Below, one piece after another: positions 23,575 to 34,940 of a stretch of 64,000 nt of DNA (positions are counted from its first letter, which is position 1; each line of letters opens with the position of its first letter). Below the pieces are notes generated by a model. The model had not been told where the DNA came from. It saw nothing but the letters and a program-made list of their open reading frames with translations, and did no database searches. The stretch covers positions 10,805,001 to 10,869,000 of the forward strand of contig NC_088308.1 of NCBI RefSeq assembly GCF_910592395.1, written 5' to 3'. This DNA comes from Lineus longissimus (lineage: Eukaryota > Nemertea > Pilidiophora > Heteronemertea > Lineidae). The position numbers and the translations under genes are program-made.

Positions 23575-24366
23575 TAAGGTAAGGTTGACATTACCCTGAC
23601 AGCCTTTTTTTAACATATGATAAAACATCAGCCTCCTACAAGTCTCCTGATACGCGACAACATAGGTTTCCTCAAAAGGAAAGGCTGGAACGACCATCTA
23701 GAAATATCATATGTACTATGACAATCTGCTCGAATTGTGTCATACTTAGCATCCCATAAGTCGAAATATATAGAACGCCTCAACAGTGCAAAATAATCAC
23801 GTTCAGCGTCAATCACATAATGCAAATCATGCATATTTTGATCCGGAAAGAATCAAGCTATTCATATAATAATTCAACATATATCATATAGTGGCATATT
23901 TGTTTAGTCCTTGGGCAAAGTAATTCATGCCTTGTGTCACCGCAGTGTTCACATTTGGCGGAAACTGCACTTAAATAAGGTACCCATTTAAGCTCAACTG
24001 GTCATTTTGCATTCGCGCTGCAAGCAAAACTGTCCTTGGGAATGCCGAACAGATTGTATTTTCAGGTAGCCAAGGCATCGCATTCCTTTGTAAGATGTTC
24101 AAAAAAGTCTGACTGTATTCTCTAAGAGGACACCTCCGTTATCATGAGATACCAAATTTGATGAAAAGCGCCGAGTTTCACGTCGGTCCTACTGGAAATG
24201 CGTTGAAGAAAACGATGACGCACTGTTGTTTCAAACGGCGCTCTGTTCACCAATATTGAATATTTCATATAGATTCCTGTCGGAAATTATTCAAATTATT
24301 CATCCTACGTGGTTAAGTTGAAATTAATAGTTTCTGAGCTCATGAAAATGTCGTCATTACGTCTTA
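23575..24366. other. Spacer between the two transposon copies
   Basis: About 790 bp with no recognised coding sequence; flanked by an inward pair of element ends. Confidence 0.4.
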
Positions 24367-25075
24367 AGGTCTCGTCAGGGAGTTTTTCCCAAATGTACGC
24401 AATGATGACGTGCCCCATTAACAGGACGTAACATCTATTTTAAAATGCGTTTCCAAAGTGAATGCATGAGGACAACCCATTAGTGTCGTATATCACTGGA
24501 AACGCCCGATTCCCCTGATTCTGCAGGATGTTAAATCGGGCACTTTGTTTCTTTAAATAAATCATAAGCGTCGCATCTTCTCCTAGCTCTGTTCACCACC
24601 CCAAATTGCAATATTGCCAATTGGGCCGGACAATCACGAAAAACCCCAAATATCATACATTTCTTCCTGAATAATTCTTACAGTGACCATTCTCCCATGA
24701 AAGACAGTTGCTTACGCTACATAAAAATAAAAACAAAATCGAGGGTCAAACATTGAACTTTTCAGATAATGTTGAATTTTACACAAATCAGCGAAAAACG
24801 CACCAACTGGCACTGGACGGCATTTCAACACGGGGCCGACGCACATCCCAAGTTCAGTGTACACATACGTCGGCATCAACAGTAAATGCGTAGTTTCTTG
24901 TTAGCCGCCTATTGAGTAGCGCTCTAGGTTTCAGAAACTCCAAAAAAACATGTCTTTGCCAAAACAACTGCTAAATCAATACTGACATACTGTGAGGACC
25001 GAGAAATCAATGATTTTAGGAACTACGGTTAGGGCTTGGCCGCGCATGAATACAAAAAACTCCCTAATGAGACCT

Positions 25076-25845
25076 ATGATTGAGAGTACTTTTCAAGAGT
25101 TAAATTGCCGTCGTGGGATTTCTTCATATCTTCGGTCATGAAATTTCTGTTTTGGTTCCTCCCACTGATCTAGGGTCCACAATCCTTCAGGGTAGAGTTT
25201 ATAAGCTATACCTTTGATTGTAACTTTCAAATTAAAATTTCCTGGATTCTCGAATTTTTCATTGTCTCTAGCACCATCATTATATGCGGTTACAAATAGT
25301 AACAAAATTCCCTTGATGGATTTTTTTGGATAATTGATATTTTCATTAATAAGCATTGTATCTGCCTCCGCATTCAGGGACTTAAAATGGTCAATACAAT
25401 CGTAAAAGACTGAAAAACCAGCGTTGTAGTTATTGAGTAATTGCCTGGCAACTCTCTCATCTGTGACTGTGTCATATTCCAGACATATATTTTTCAATTC
25501 ATAATTCACATTCGCTGTTGAGGTTGTAAAATTGACATCCTCGTTTGGTACCAAGGTCAAGTCAAATATAATTTCCTCTTAAATGGGAAATTTCACTTCG
25601 TGTCAAATATTGCTTTCAGAGTCTTCTCATTATTTGTTTAACCAGTAATATCAACCAAAGCCACACCCGATCTTCATTATCTGAGGTTACTATGCCTGAG
25701 GTTACTTTGTACCCCATCATATACCCTATTTTCCCTTCCCTCTTTTGTCAACCACAAGTCTTTGTTTAAGTGGCGTATAAGTTATAATTGTCAACTTCAA
25801 GAAATCTTTCCGTCCCCCACTTATCGGAAAATGTCATTACGTTTC
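25076..25845 (-). pseudogene. Decayed Polinton major capsid protein, middle piece
   Basis: The minus strand from about 25845 down to 25076 aligns by eye with the complete Polinton capsid: KWGTERFLEVDNY, KDLWLTKEGRENRV, RSGVALVDITG, NNEKTLKAIFDTK, then a long clean stretch (25560-25093) with LKNICLEYDTVTDERVARQL, NENINYPKKSIKGILLLFV and DGARDNEKFENPGN. Several stops, a small duplication and a deletion of ~20 codons mark it as dead. Its orientation and family are those of the polymerase relic at 29.7 kb, but the order does not fit one simple ancestral element. Confidence 0.8.
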
Positions 25846-25848
25846 ACT

Positions 25849-26120
25849 GCCCTTGATGATTTTTCCGTAAGGACTCCCCGTTTTAGCCCTTTTAGTGGGT
25901 CCGTTTTATCAAGATTGCCTACGGATAATGAGGAATTAGCCATTCAGTTTGTGTATCTCGGGAATATTTCCTCCCTACTTTAGAAATAAAAGATTAAATA
26001 TTGTGCAGCGTCACTTTTGCGAACGAGACAGTTCGCCAGCAAATACAGTATATCTCTATCATCAATAATAGCTCTTTTAAATTTTTAAATTGACTGAAGA
26101 ATAACGATTTTAGAGCGATA
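25849..26120. repeat. Dispersed repeat, copy 2, first half
   Basis: Same family as 19920-20165; begins right where the capsid relic ends, so it may be the sequence into which, or with which, the relic was inserted. Confidence 0.5.
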
Positions 26121-27454
26121 AAAGTAAGGCATTTTTGTCGATCTTGCCTGGTTCTCATCGTTGCCGATCAGTTAGCGTACCCTCGCCTCGAGCAAGTCGC
26201 AGTGTTTGCTCATCCAGACCGATCACTCAAACGTGTTCAGTTGCCGTGCGCAGTTGTTACTGTAGAACGGAAAATATCCGCGGCATATAATTTTCGCGAA
26301 TGGCTCACGATGGACATATTATTTGGGAAGAATATTTTCGTGAGTGAAATTTTTTTCAAAGAAAATTTAAACTTTCTACTTTGACTCTAAGCTCTTAGTG
26401 TACGGGGATTGTAGTGTAAAAATGTCCCCTGCTTAACATAACATGATCAATAATTAAGCAAAAGTTGTTTAAGTTAGGTGTAATTAGGACAAGTGCTGTA
26501 GAATTACAATTATTTGTAAAATTTACAATGTTTATACTTTAAATGGAATTACAAATGTTCTGGAATAGTGGATTATATTAAGAAGGCTCATCCTTGTGAA
26601 TCTAATCCAAAATTAAATATCATCGATTTTTGAAAAGAGAGCCACATTTCAACTATGTGTTGCTATGTTGACTATATTACAATGTTCATTGGTTGTGCTT
26701 TATTATAGAATAGGTTTGGGAAGTTTTGTCAAAACTCCATGAAAGGGGAATGTCCATAAAAGGGTAATGTCCGTGAAAGAGAAATGTCATCTTTACTTTT
26801 CTAGCTCTCGATTTATAGATTATGATAAGAGAGTGTTCACGAAACCTCTTTTTTGTAAAATGAGACATTTCACTATTATAATTGCCCATGTATTCATGTT
26901 CACACAAACCCAACCATCAGTCAGTCGAAGTTTGAAAAAAATTAGCCCAAACACAAAGCGTCCTCAGGATAACGTTTGTGACATTTCACTAATTTTTTAA
27001 GTTTCTTGGTGAAAGTGTCGTTTATAAAACATTTTTTTTCTACAAATATAAATGATCTCTAGGCAAAATAGCATAATTATTCTTGTTCAAGCAATCTAAG
27101 TCATCAATCTGACAGTAATTTCAACAAAATTTAGGCAAGACTTCGACCAATATTGAAACACTATATTTTGTAGATTAGTACAAAGAAAGTGCTTACAAAT
27201 CCTCTTTTTTTGTAAGATGAGATAATTCACTGCAAAAACTTCTCATTCATGTAGTCACAGACCTAAAAAATCAGTTTGGCTAAGTTCCATCAAAATTAGC
27301 CCAAATATGAAGCGTCCTAAGAACAAAATAACTTTTACAATCTTTATAAAATCTTTGTTCATCAAAGTCACTATTTTCAAAAATCAACCATGCTGCCAGA
27401 CAGGGTAGTCCCTAGCTACACTAAACAATGATACCTGATCTATGGAACAGCCTC
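26121..27454. other. AT-rich stretch, nothing recognised
   Basis: Separates the two halves of the dispersed repeat. Small open frames only; possibly an inserted element whose ends I could not define. Confidence 0.35.
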
Positions 27455-27575
27455 CTTGCTATTGTTTGGGGTTGAGGAATTAGGCTCACGCTTCCGTCGG
27501 GAACAATGGACGATCTTGAGGGAAGATAACAAATAAATCGGGATCAAGGGTTCTAGAAACGTAATGATAAAAATT
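27455..27575. repeat. Dispersed repeat, copy 2, second half
   Basis: Matches 20210-20310 (GTTGAGGRATKAGGCTCA and GGATCAAGGG blocks). Confidence 0.5.
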
Positions 27576-27762
27576 ACCTCAAAAAATTATTGGAGAGCAT
27601 CAATCAGATATTCGCACTCCCTAATATTTCTAAGGATCCTAAGGTTTCACTGTTGGGGAATTCGCCACAACCATCAACAAGTGCGAATGATTCTCAGCAG
27701 GTTCCCCAGGTTCCATTGCCTCAAGTAAAAAAGGAAGATTTTTTTGACAAGGGTTAAAAAAA
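27576..27762 (+). pseudogene. Open stretch, possible decayed Polinton gene
   Basis: A frame of about 60 codons without ATG reads YLKKLLESINQIFALPNISK and then a Gln/Pro/Ser-rich stretch ending KKEDFFDKG before a stop. The composition resembles low-complexity parts of Polinton structural proteins but no specific match is seen. Confidence 0.25.
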
Positions 27763-28088
27763 TTGAAGGAATAGAAATAATAAAAATATTCGGGAAAAAA
27801 GGAGGATTTTGTAACTGTACAATTTAGACAACCCCAATAATTAACAGACCTGGCGAAATATAAACCGAAATTTGTTGAAGTATTAACATTTTTAAACGAT
27901 AATAAATTATAAGATAAGTGTTACTGTAGAGGGTAGCGTACAAAGACACAAAAGGCGGTCACTTCATTAAACTTCCTTTCAAATCTAATTCTGTAATTAA
28001 TGTACAATGTGATGATAGAAAGTGTTTTTAGCTCAGCTGACTAAGTCAGCCGAGCTTGTCAAATAAGTTGTTCAGTGGCGTCCGTCTG

Positions 28089-28093
28089 TCCAT

Positions 28094-28127
<34 letters not shown>

Positions 28128-28128
28128 G
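28089..28128. repeat. (CCAT)n microsatellite
   Basis: About nine CCAT units with two CCGT variants. It lies in a CTGACTAAGTCAG-flanked stretch typical of dispersed repeats. Confidence 0.85.
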
Positions 28129-29704
28129 TTAAACCCATGGTGCACATTTTGTAACCGTAAAACCTAGAGACTTCAATTTTGCATTTCTGGATACTTCTGG
28201 TCAAACTCTACTTTCAAAACAAAATTTGTCGCCATTCGACCTACTTCCTGCGAGCGAGAGTGCATGAAGGAAACTGGCCTATATCGGCCTAGGAGCAGCA
28301 GAATTAGTCGAAATATGCTCTAATATTAAGATAAAATTCTTGAAAATCTATTTTATTGAGATAAAGTTCAAAATTTTAACAGGAGAGGGCGCTACCTGCC
28401 TTTTAATTATTTCTGCCGATTCAAATTCCCGCCCGATGACGTCAGCCATCAATGAAGTCTCCTATTTGCCGGTTCTCAAAACATGGCAGCTACACAACAA
28501 AAGCAGTAGCTCCAGGAATAAATCACTGTTCACTTCAGCTTCGTAATCGATTGTACCCCCACTTTATTGTGTTTTGTGTGCAGTTCCTATTCAATCAACG
28601 ATGTAAGGCCTTATTATGTTGGTTTTAATTGAGAAGGTGCATTATAAGCGGCGTACGAAATACCGAAGCGGAGACAAAATGGCGGCATGTTGTTTACGCC
28701 TGGAGCTCAATGACACTCAAGTACCCAATTTTCTGCTTAAAAAGTAGTCTGGTAGGCGATATTATCACTAGTTCGTTTCAGTGGTAGTCATAAGGTCTTT
28801 AGAGACTACTTTCAGAAATTAGTTCTTGAAAATTTGGCCACATTTCTGTGAAAACGATATCGGAAGTGCATGCTCTGTTCGCGATGACATCGCCGATGTA
28901 TTTTGAAGTGGAGAATTCCCACAGTATGTGCAGTGAATCGGCATGATTCTGTTCGCCTATTAAGTTTTAGTTCTACGATTCTTTCATGAGTAAAAAGTAG
29001 ACATTCTAAGCAATACAATAATGTCACTCCCATAAAAATTGATTGGAAATTGAGGGAGCTACGGCATTCGGTTCGGCAACTGTCAGCGCTGAAAAAATAC
29101 ATTGCATACTGTACAATACCAAATGGCACATTTTAAAAAGCGCTCATTGGACAACGTAGGGAATCACCAGAAATGACGTCATCGCTGGTCTAAATAGAAA
29201 ACTACGGTGGCGCAGTAGAGCACAAGAAAAGGTTTAGCATTAACTTCGTCATGCAAGCTTCAGCAACAAAACGATTTCTCATGAATGATTTATTTGATCA
29301 TCATCAGCTTGTTTCCCCTGATAGATAAAAAAATGATTTACAATTTCCATCAAAGTTTTCTATTTTGTGAAAAGTCACATGTTATTTAACTGGCAAGGAG
29401 ATAAGGAGTTTTGAATATTCGCGGGAAAATACTTCGTACTTGTAAACGAGGCTATGACAATGAGTGTCCTCATTCATGGCATAAACTTCATGTTTCGGTA
29501 AATATTTTCATACGATGATTTCACCCGAATTATGGTCAGGATTGAGGAATGAACAGTGGCATAATTATGTCAACCAAAAACATTGGTACCGTAGTGAACG
29601 CAAAAGGATATTAAATACCATGGAGCATGCCATTTTCATGCATAATGAACTGAACACCGGGAAGATATTAATGATATTAACTCAGCTGAGCGCCAGGCCC
29701 TTGG
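28129..29704. other. Non-coding stretch, nothing recognised
   Basis: Contains a 105-codon minus-strand frame (29129-28812) without recognisable features. Ends in a CAGGCCCTTGGGCCTCTTG block just before the polymerase relic. Confidence 0.35.
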
Positions 29705-31330
29705 GCCTCTTGTTTGTGGAGTTTACTAGCAGCACATCACGCACCAATTAATCACCATTGTAATTCTGGTTCCTACATTAAGTATGAAGCTGAAATCAAA
29801 ATCAATAATTTTCCAGTATGCGTAAAAAAAGATGTGCCAAAAATCGAACAAGAAAATAATTTGATGATCAATATTTTTTGGTTGAAAACTAATAGGGCGC
29901 TACCAAAGACCTTCTAGATTACACTTTTGAACCACTCTATCTATCCAAATGTTTTTTCATACCAAGGAGAGGATGCGGTTGATTGGGTTTTGTGAATGGC
30001 TTATGCGGGAGGAAGATGAATTTAGCAAACTTCTAAAAACAGAATTAAAAATGGAATTGACGAATGAAGAATAAGCAGAGTTCAATAACCGAACTGGAAA
30101 ATCAGAAAAGTGTTATTACTGTGGTAAAAAAACAATGAGAGTATGGTGCGGGATCACGATCACTACAGCGGTAAATTCAAAGGAGCGGCCCACAACTATT
30201 GCATCTCATTAGTTACGTCAACTTTGTACCGATTTTCTTCCACAACCTTAGTCACTATGACTCCCCCCTTTTTCATCAAAACACTGGTTAAAAAAACATT
30301 GATTAGGAAGACTAAGGGTGGTAGGATGAAACTGCTCCCTAAATCAGCAGAGGAGTATATTGCTTTCTTTCACCCATTTGGGTGTTTGAAGTTTTTAGAC
30401 ACATGCAGATTTCTGCAATCAAGTTTGATAACATCAAGAAGTCAATGACAGATGACGACTTCAAAATAACCAGACAGTTTTCTCAGTTAACGAATATTTC
30501 AAACTATTGAGAACGACAGGTTTTGTGCAATATTCTTTTTACACATCACATAAAAGTTACCACGAAAAATCGCTCAGAGAAGATATGTGAAAATTGAAAT
30601 TGAGCAACCAGCGGTGTATCAATCAAAAAGCAAAATAGACTTGGGTTCACTTCGAAGCAAAACAACACACTGGGGGTGTCCGGGATCATGGTCGGTTCAT
30701 AGATGTGTACTTAAAATCTGAGGTGTTACTTTTGACAGAGCTTTTCGAAAAATTTAGAGAGGTAAATTTAAACTATTTTCAGTTTGATCCCTGTCATTGT
30801 TATTCTACATCGGGGCTCACTTGGCAGGCTGGGTTGAAGTACACATTATATCAATCTCGAATTATCAACTGAAGTTGACTCTTTTCTGTTATTCGAAAAA
30901 GCAATCAGAGGTGGAAATTTGGGGGTGATGGGAACTAGGTATTTTAAAGCAGATGATCGACATAAACTTTTGTACGTAGATGCAAATAATCCTTATTGTT
31001 GGGCTATGAAGCAAATCTTACCCGAGTCTGATTTTAGAATCTACGAGGAAATACTTGAAATAACTGAAGGGCAGATACTAGGCATTTCTGAAAATTATCC
31101 GATAGGATTTTATTTTGAAGTCGATCTTGAGTACCTAGAAAAAATAAAGTTTATGTCAGTAAATTTTCCGTATTGCCCGGAATCGTTATTTATCCCCTAT
31201 GAGGAATTCAGTGATTACCAAAAGTCTTTGTTGGGGGATGAAAAGAGACCTTAGGTCGAGAAACTTATTTTGACCCAGAACCCCAAGAAAAACTACATCG
31301 TGCATTACAGAATTCTACAATTTTACCTTA
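29705..31330 (+). pseudogene. Decayed Polinton DNA polymerase B, N-terminal and central part
   Basis: Plus-strand pieces align in order with the polymerase of the complete Polinton: CLWSLLAAH, NNFPVCVKKDVPKIEQENN, a gap where the ExoI block should be, CYYCGKK, VRDHDHYSGKFKGAAHN, KLLPKSAEEYIAF with FGCLKFLDTCRFLQSSL, FDPCHCYSTSGLTWQAGLKY, then MGVMGTRYFKADDRHKLLYV with motif A (DANNPYCW) and NFPYCPESLFIPYEEF. Many stops and shifts are present. The frame stops at 31330 because a 23.6-kb element with TTA duplication is inserted; the same reading continues at 54971. It lacks the extra palindromic codons that the complete copy has. Confidence 0.85.
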
Positions 31331-31612
31331 AGGGAACTGAAACCGCCAAGCCAGTTCGTATGACCTCGTTTTCATTTCCCGCGTATCGGGTGATCAGAAC
31401 GAGGCATAAAATGAAACATGGCGCCTAGCTGTCAATCATTGAGTGACGTCACTACTATGGAATTTACTACGAAAACTCATGAATGAAAGATCACATGACT
31501 CACGGCTGTTTGACAGATGTCAAAAGCAGGAGGCCTGAGGCTGTGTGTATGCGTGTATATGTTTGTTAGCATGGTTAGCAGGCTATCATAGAGCATAGAC
31601 GTAGAGATAAAG

Positions 31613-31850
31613 ATGGAAGCGAAGAGTGACCAAGATGCTATAGATTTTTTGTCGATTTCGGCGATATTGGCGGAGCCAGAGGCACCAGAGATGTCCGCGG
31701 AAGGAGATAGTTTTGCGGAGGGCGACCTGGAGAGGTGGATGCGGACTATTGGTGCAGAGATTAGCCGGACTCCGCAAAAAACGGCGTCCGATGCTGGACA
31801 TTCAGCACCACCTGGAGAGGGACCTGTGCCGCTGGGCCTAAGCACTCCTC
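31613..31850 (+). CDS. P2X7-like domain gene, exon 1 (left part)
   Basis: ATG at 31613 opens an acidic, low-complexity N-terminus (EAPEMSAEGDSFAEGDLERW, then Pro/Ser-rich). At 31850 the exon is interrupted by the Polinton; the last six bases CTCCTC are the target duplication. Its continuation is 51637-51872, in the same frame. The N-terminus itself has no recognisable domain. The gene belongs to the TTA-flanked element and is disrupted in this allele. Confidence 0.6.
31845..31850. repeat. Polinton target site duplication, left
   Basis: CTCCTC, repeated at 51631-51636. Six bases is the standard duplication length of Polinton/Maverick integration. Confidence 0.92.
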
Positions 31851-32075
31851 AGAATGTAGATAATGAGGTGATAGGAATAATAGGTATTTTGAAGCCATTT
31901 TGACCAAAGCCCTTACAGGCCTTTTTGCCTCAAATTAGCTTAGAAACCCCTAAGAACCAGCCACCTCATTATCTACATTCTTAGGGAATACTACAGCTCA
32001 ATGGGTTAATTCCTTAAAATAAATGGCCTTTTTATTGTCTTCATTATCCAAAATTCAAGGAAAAATTCAAGTAAA
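31851..32075 (+). repeat. Polinton terminal inverted repeat, left
   Basis: Reverse complement of 51406-51630. Within it, a 20-bp stretch (AGAATGTAGATAATGAGGTG, 31851-31870) recurs inverted at 31962-31981, so the first 131 bp are themselves flanked by an inverted repeat and could form a hairpin. Confidence 0.95.
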
Positions 32076-32162
32076 CAGATGGCAGCACTGACGTAATTAT
32101 ATTAATGTTAAACAGATGTTACCTTAAACAGATGTTACTTTAAATAGGCATAAATGTCATTG

Positions 32163-32262
32163 ATCTAGTAGAAAGTTCAATAGCCGAGTGTGTAAAGCAT
32201 AGAGCTTCCACACATGAGTTTATGTTTTGGCGTGGGTTCGTTTCCCGGTAAAGGCAACATAT
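32163..32262 (+). mobile_element. Possible tRNA-derived SINE fragment
   Basis: A box-A-like TAGCCGAGTGTGTAAAGC and a box-B-like GGGTTCGTTTCCC lie at tRNA-like spacing, but the cloverleaf does not close, so this looks like a tRNA-derived SINE head within the Polinton's left non-coding region. Confidence 0.35.
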
Positions 32263-32317
32263 GAAGACTGGCCTATGCCAAGCTTGTTTACTGCGTCGGT
32301 TGTTTAGTTACATGTTA

Positions 32318-32713
32318 CAATGAAAGATGTCGCTGACAATCGGTTGCCAAGGATGACAACTTCCTGTTGTGATTGTTGTCATTGTACAACGAGCAAACAC
32401 TGGTTTGCCCGTTGCTATCAAAACATTGTCCGTTGCTAAGATGACAGGAATTATGGGTAATGAACATGACAGGAATTATGGGTAATGAACATGACAACGA
32501 GTTGTTGTCATTGTACAATGAAAGATGTCGCTGACAATCGGTTGCCAAGGAAGTTGAGATTGTTGTTATTGTACAACGAGCAAACACTGGTTTGCCCGTT
32601 GCTATCAAAACAAAACTGTGATCGTTTGCGCATGTCCGTTGCTAAGATGACAGGAATTATGGGTAATAACGTGTATGTATGTTAATTAAGGCTTGTATGC
32701 AGCCAATCAAATC
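32318..32713. repeat. ~198-bp tandem duplication
   Basis: The block starting CAATGAAAGATGTCGCTGAC at 32318 repeats at 32516 with small gaps; a further short ACAGGAATTATGGGTAATGA doublet lies between. Non-coding, between the left terminal repeat and the capsid gene. The rest of 32076-33379 shows nothing else recognisable. Confidence 0.7.
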
Positions 32714-33379
32714 GTTACACGTTGGCAGCCAATCAAAGGCCTTGGCATAGAGTTGGCTTGACACGTATTGACTGCATGCTACCTAGAGTGTATGTGCATG
32801 ATCAAGCCAACACACCTCTAGAAAAGTGGACTGGTCCGTCAGTACACAGAAGAATGCATGGCGTTGTTTACATCACAGAAAATAGCGTTTTATGTTAAGA
32901 TAAAGTTTGCCAATGGCCTGTCTCTTAATCTACACATTTTAGGTGAACTAATAACTTTTTAATCATGCAATTACAGCGAGTAATAGCGTTGTTTTAATGC
33001 AAAATGCAACCGTCAATCCCCGGCGTCAACCCGACGCGGTTTTGTTTACATGTTGAAACCGGGATATTTAGCGTGTTAAGCCAAGCATAACTACTAACAC
33101 GCAGATTAATATTTTAGGAATATTCTCTACTAGCTATTAAGAGCAGAAATGTTAGCATCGAAGCATTATTGGCCGGTAAAACAGGCAAAAAAACAACATT
33201 GTAACAGTCTCGCTAGCTAGTATGGCGAAATGACAGATCTCCAAGTGCTTTCCCTAATGATATGTGAGCTAGGTGATGACGTCATGGCCGGGAATTTTTA
33301 ACTACTGGTAGTCAATGCAAGTGTTTTTAGAGGCCTGCTCTTGGAACTATTATTAATTTTACAAGTAAATAAATACAAG

Positions 33380-34636
33380 ATGGCCACTGGTTATTTATTA
33401 AATACAGATAGAGCACATAGAATTCCACTCGGTTTGAAAGCTGAGAGGCAGCATCACATCATTACTCATAATCCCTCTTCTGCTAATCCCAAAGAAACTT
33501 TGTATGTTAGAATACCGGCACTGAGAGAGAATACATTTTTTGTACCTAAATCTCTTTAGTTGTCTGCTGATGTAACCATTTCTGGTGATTCTAAAAATAG
33601 TGTTGTAAATAATCTTGGTAGAAATCTAATCTCAAAGATGGTGGTTAAGTGGGGAACAGAGCAGATATTTGACCTTGACGAATACAGCCATTTTTCTACA
33701 TTTAAAGATCTGTGGCTAACTGGAGAAGAAAGAAATGATAGAGTTTTTCAGGGTATTCAATCAGAAAATCTTAGAGAATTAAGATCGGGAGTAGCTGAAG
33801 CTGATGTCACTGGTGAAACAGCTAATGAAAAGACACTAAAGGAAGTGTTTGATAAGAAGTACAAAATACCATTAGATTTTGAATTATTCCACCATCATGC
33901 TCCATTTTACAAGTTTCCAATTCAAGAAGATGTGATTATTGAAATAACTTTAGCACCAAAGGAGGAAATCATAGTCACCACAACCACAGCTAGCATGGGC
34001 TACAAACTTGAAAATATTTGTTTTGAATACGACACGGTTACTAATAAGATGATTGCAAATCAACTGAGCAACAAATACAACTCTGGTTTCTCGATATTTT
34101 ATGATTGGGTAGACCATTTTAAAACAGTTAATGTTACTGCTAATGAAACACTGATTAATGAGAACATCAACTTTCCAAGAATGTCAATTAAAGGATTATT
34201 GTTATTATTTGTGTCTGACTATGTAGATGGAGCTAGAGATTCAGAGAAGTTTGAAAACCCTAACATAAGTAAAGTACAAATCACAATTGAGGGTGTTGCC
34301 AATCAGGTGTTCCCAGAAGGAATGAGAATGATGGATCAATGGGAGGAGATCAAGAAACACTTCATGTCTGAAGATATGAAGAAAACTCATGACTGTAACA
34401 TGACAATGGAGAAATACTATGGTGATTCTAATCACTATGGTTTATGGTTGGACCTGAGAACTTCTGAAGACAATAGATTACACGGATCAGGAAAGAAGCT
34501 CCAGAACACAAAAGATGGTATTCAATTATCTATTACAAAGAAATCTGGAAAGGGACCATACAAAATGCACATATTCGTGGTTTCTGATGCCCAGGTAAAC
34601 ATCCAGAATTCTCAGATTGCTTCACTCCAGCACTAA
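33380..34636 (+). pseudogene. Polinton major capsid protein (one in-frame stop)
   Basis: ATG at 33380 (MATGYLLNTDRAHRIPL) opens a frame of 418 codons with one TAG at 33557-33559. Blocks typical of the double jelly-roll major capsid protein of Polintons/adintoviruses are seen: ETLYVRIPALRENTFFVP, VVNNLGRNLISKMVVKWG, FKDLWLTGEERNDRVFQGI, IPLDFELFHHHAPFYKF, NENINFPRMSIKGLLLLF and LWLDLRTSEDNRLHGSG. It would build the trimeric capsomers of the icosahedral shell. Its decayed relatives lie at 25845-25076 and 22502-22389. The single stop is the only visible defect; whether it is real, read through or an error cannot be told from one sequence. Confidence 0.85.
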
Positions 34637-34687
34637 GGTGCTGCAAGAACAAAGTTCGCTACAACATTAGATTTTCATCCTAATTAA

Positions 34688-34921
34688 ATGGATACACCTG
34701 GAAAGAAAGATATCATAAATACACTGTATCAAAGTTTACTGTTGGCATCAACAACAATTGGTTACTCTATGTTACTGAAAAGGTTCTTGAAAATCAATAT
34801 CGGTCCAAGTCAGGCCGACCTAGAGGAAATTATTAAACTGGGTGGAACTGTAGCTATTAGTAATGGAACATTAGAGTACCTTTACGATCAAGGAATCCTA
34901 CCCAGAAATATTATGAAGTAA
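34688..34921 (+). CDS. Small conserved Polinton membrane protein
   Basis: 77 residues starting at a TAAATG. It has one hydrophobic segment near residues 14-28 (TLYQSLLLASTTIGYSML), a short basic loop, and a second weakly hydrophobic stretch ending YDQGILP. Proteins of this size and pattern commonly sit between the major and minor capsid genes of Polintons. Function unknown; a role in assembly or membrane association is only a guess. It follows the capsid gene by 51 bp. Confidence 0.6.
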   Translation: MDTPGKKDIINTLYQSLLLASTTIGYSMLLKRFLKINIGPSQADLEEIIKLGGTVAISNGTLEYLYDQGILPRNIMK

Positions 34922-34940
34922 GAATAATTTACTTAACTAA

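Larger units (their letters stand above)
22503..25075. mobile_element. Composite of two related TIR elements inside the capsid relic
   Basis: AGGTCTCGTTAGGGAGTTTTT-type ends occur four times: start at 22503, end at 23574, start at 24367, end at 25075. The two halves (22503-23574 and 24367-25075) are near-identical direct copies; the first is longer because of a LINE insertion. When the whole 22503-25075 block is left out, the flanking capsid codons continue in frame, so it entered as one unit or grew by later tandem duplication. No transposase is present. Confidence 0.65.

Noticed and set aside
22389-25845. Capsid and polymerase relics (22-31 kb and 55-58.6 kb) as one simple decayed Polinton
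   Set aside because: Gene order and strands (capsid minus at left, polymerase plus, HNH plus, integrase minus) do not match one unrearranged copy; either two elements or rearrangement.
28089-28128. Microsatellite as a noteworthy structure
   Set aside because: Simple CCAT repeat, common in such genomes.
31333-31850. Polinton inserted in an ordinary host gene
   Set aside because: The interrupted gene lies inside a TTA-flanked element which is itself inside an older Polinton relic, so it is a transposon-borne copy rather than a single-copy host locus.
32163-32262. tRNA gene carried by the Polinton
   Set aside because: Only box-like motifs are present; the cloverleaf does not close.
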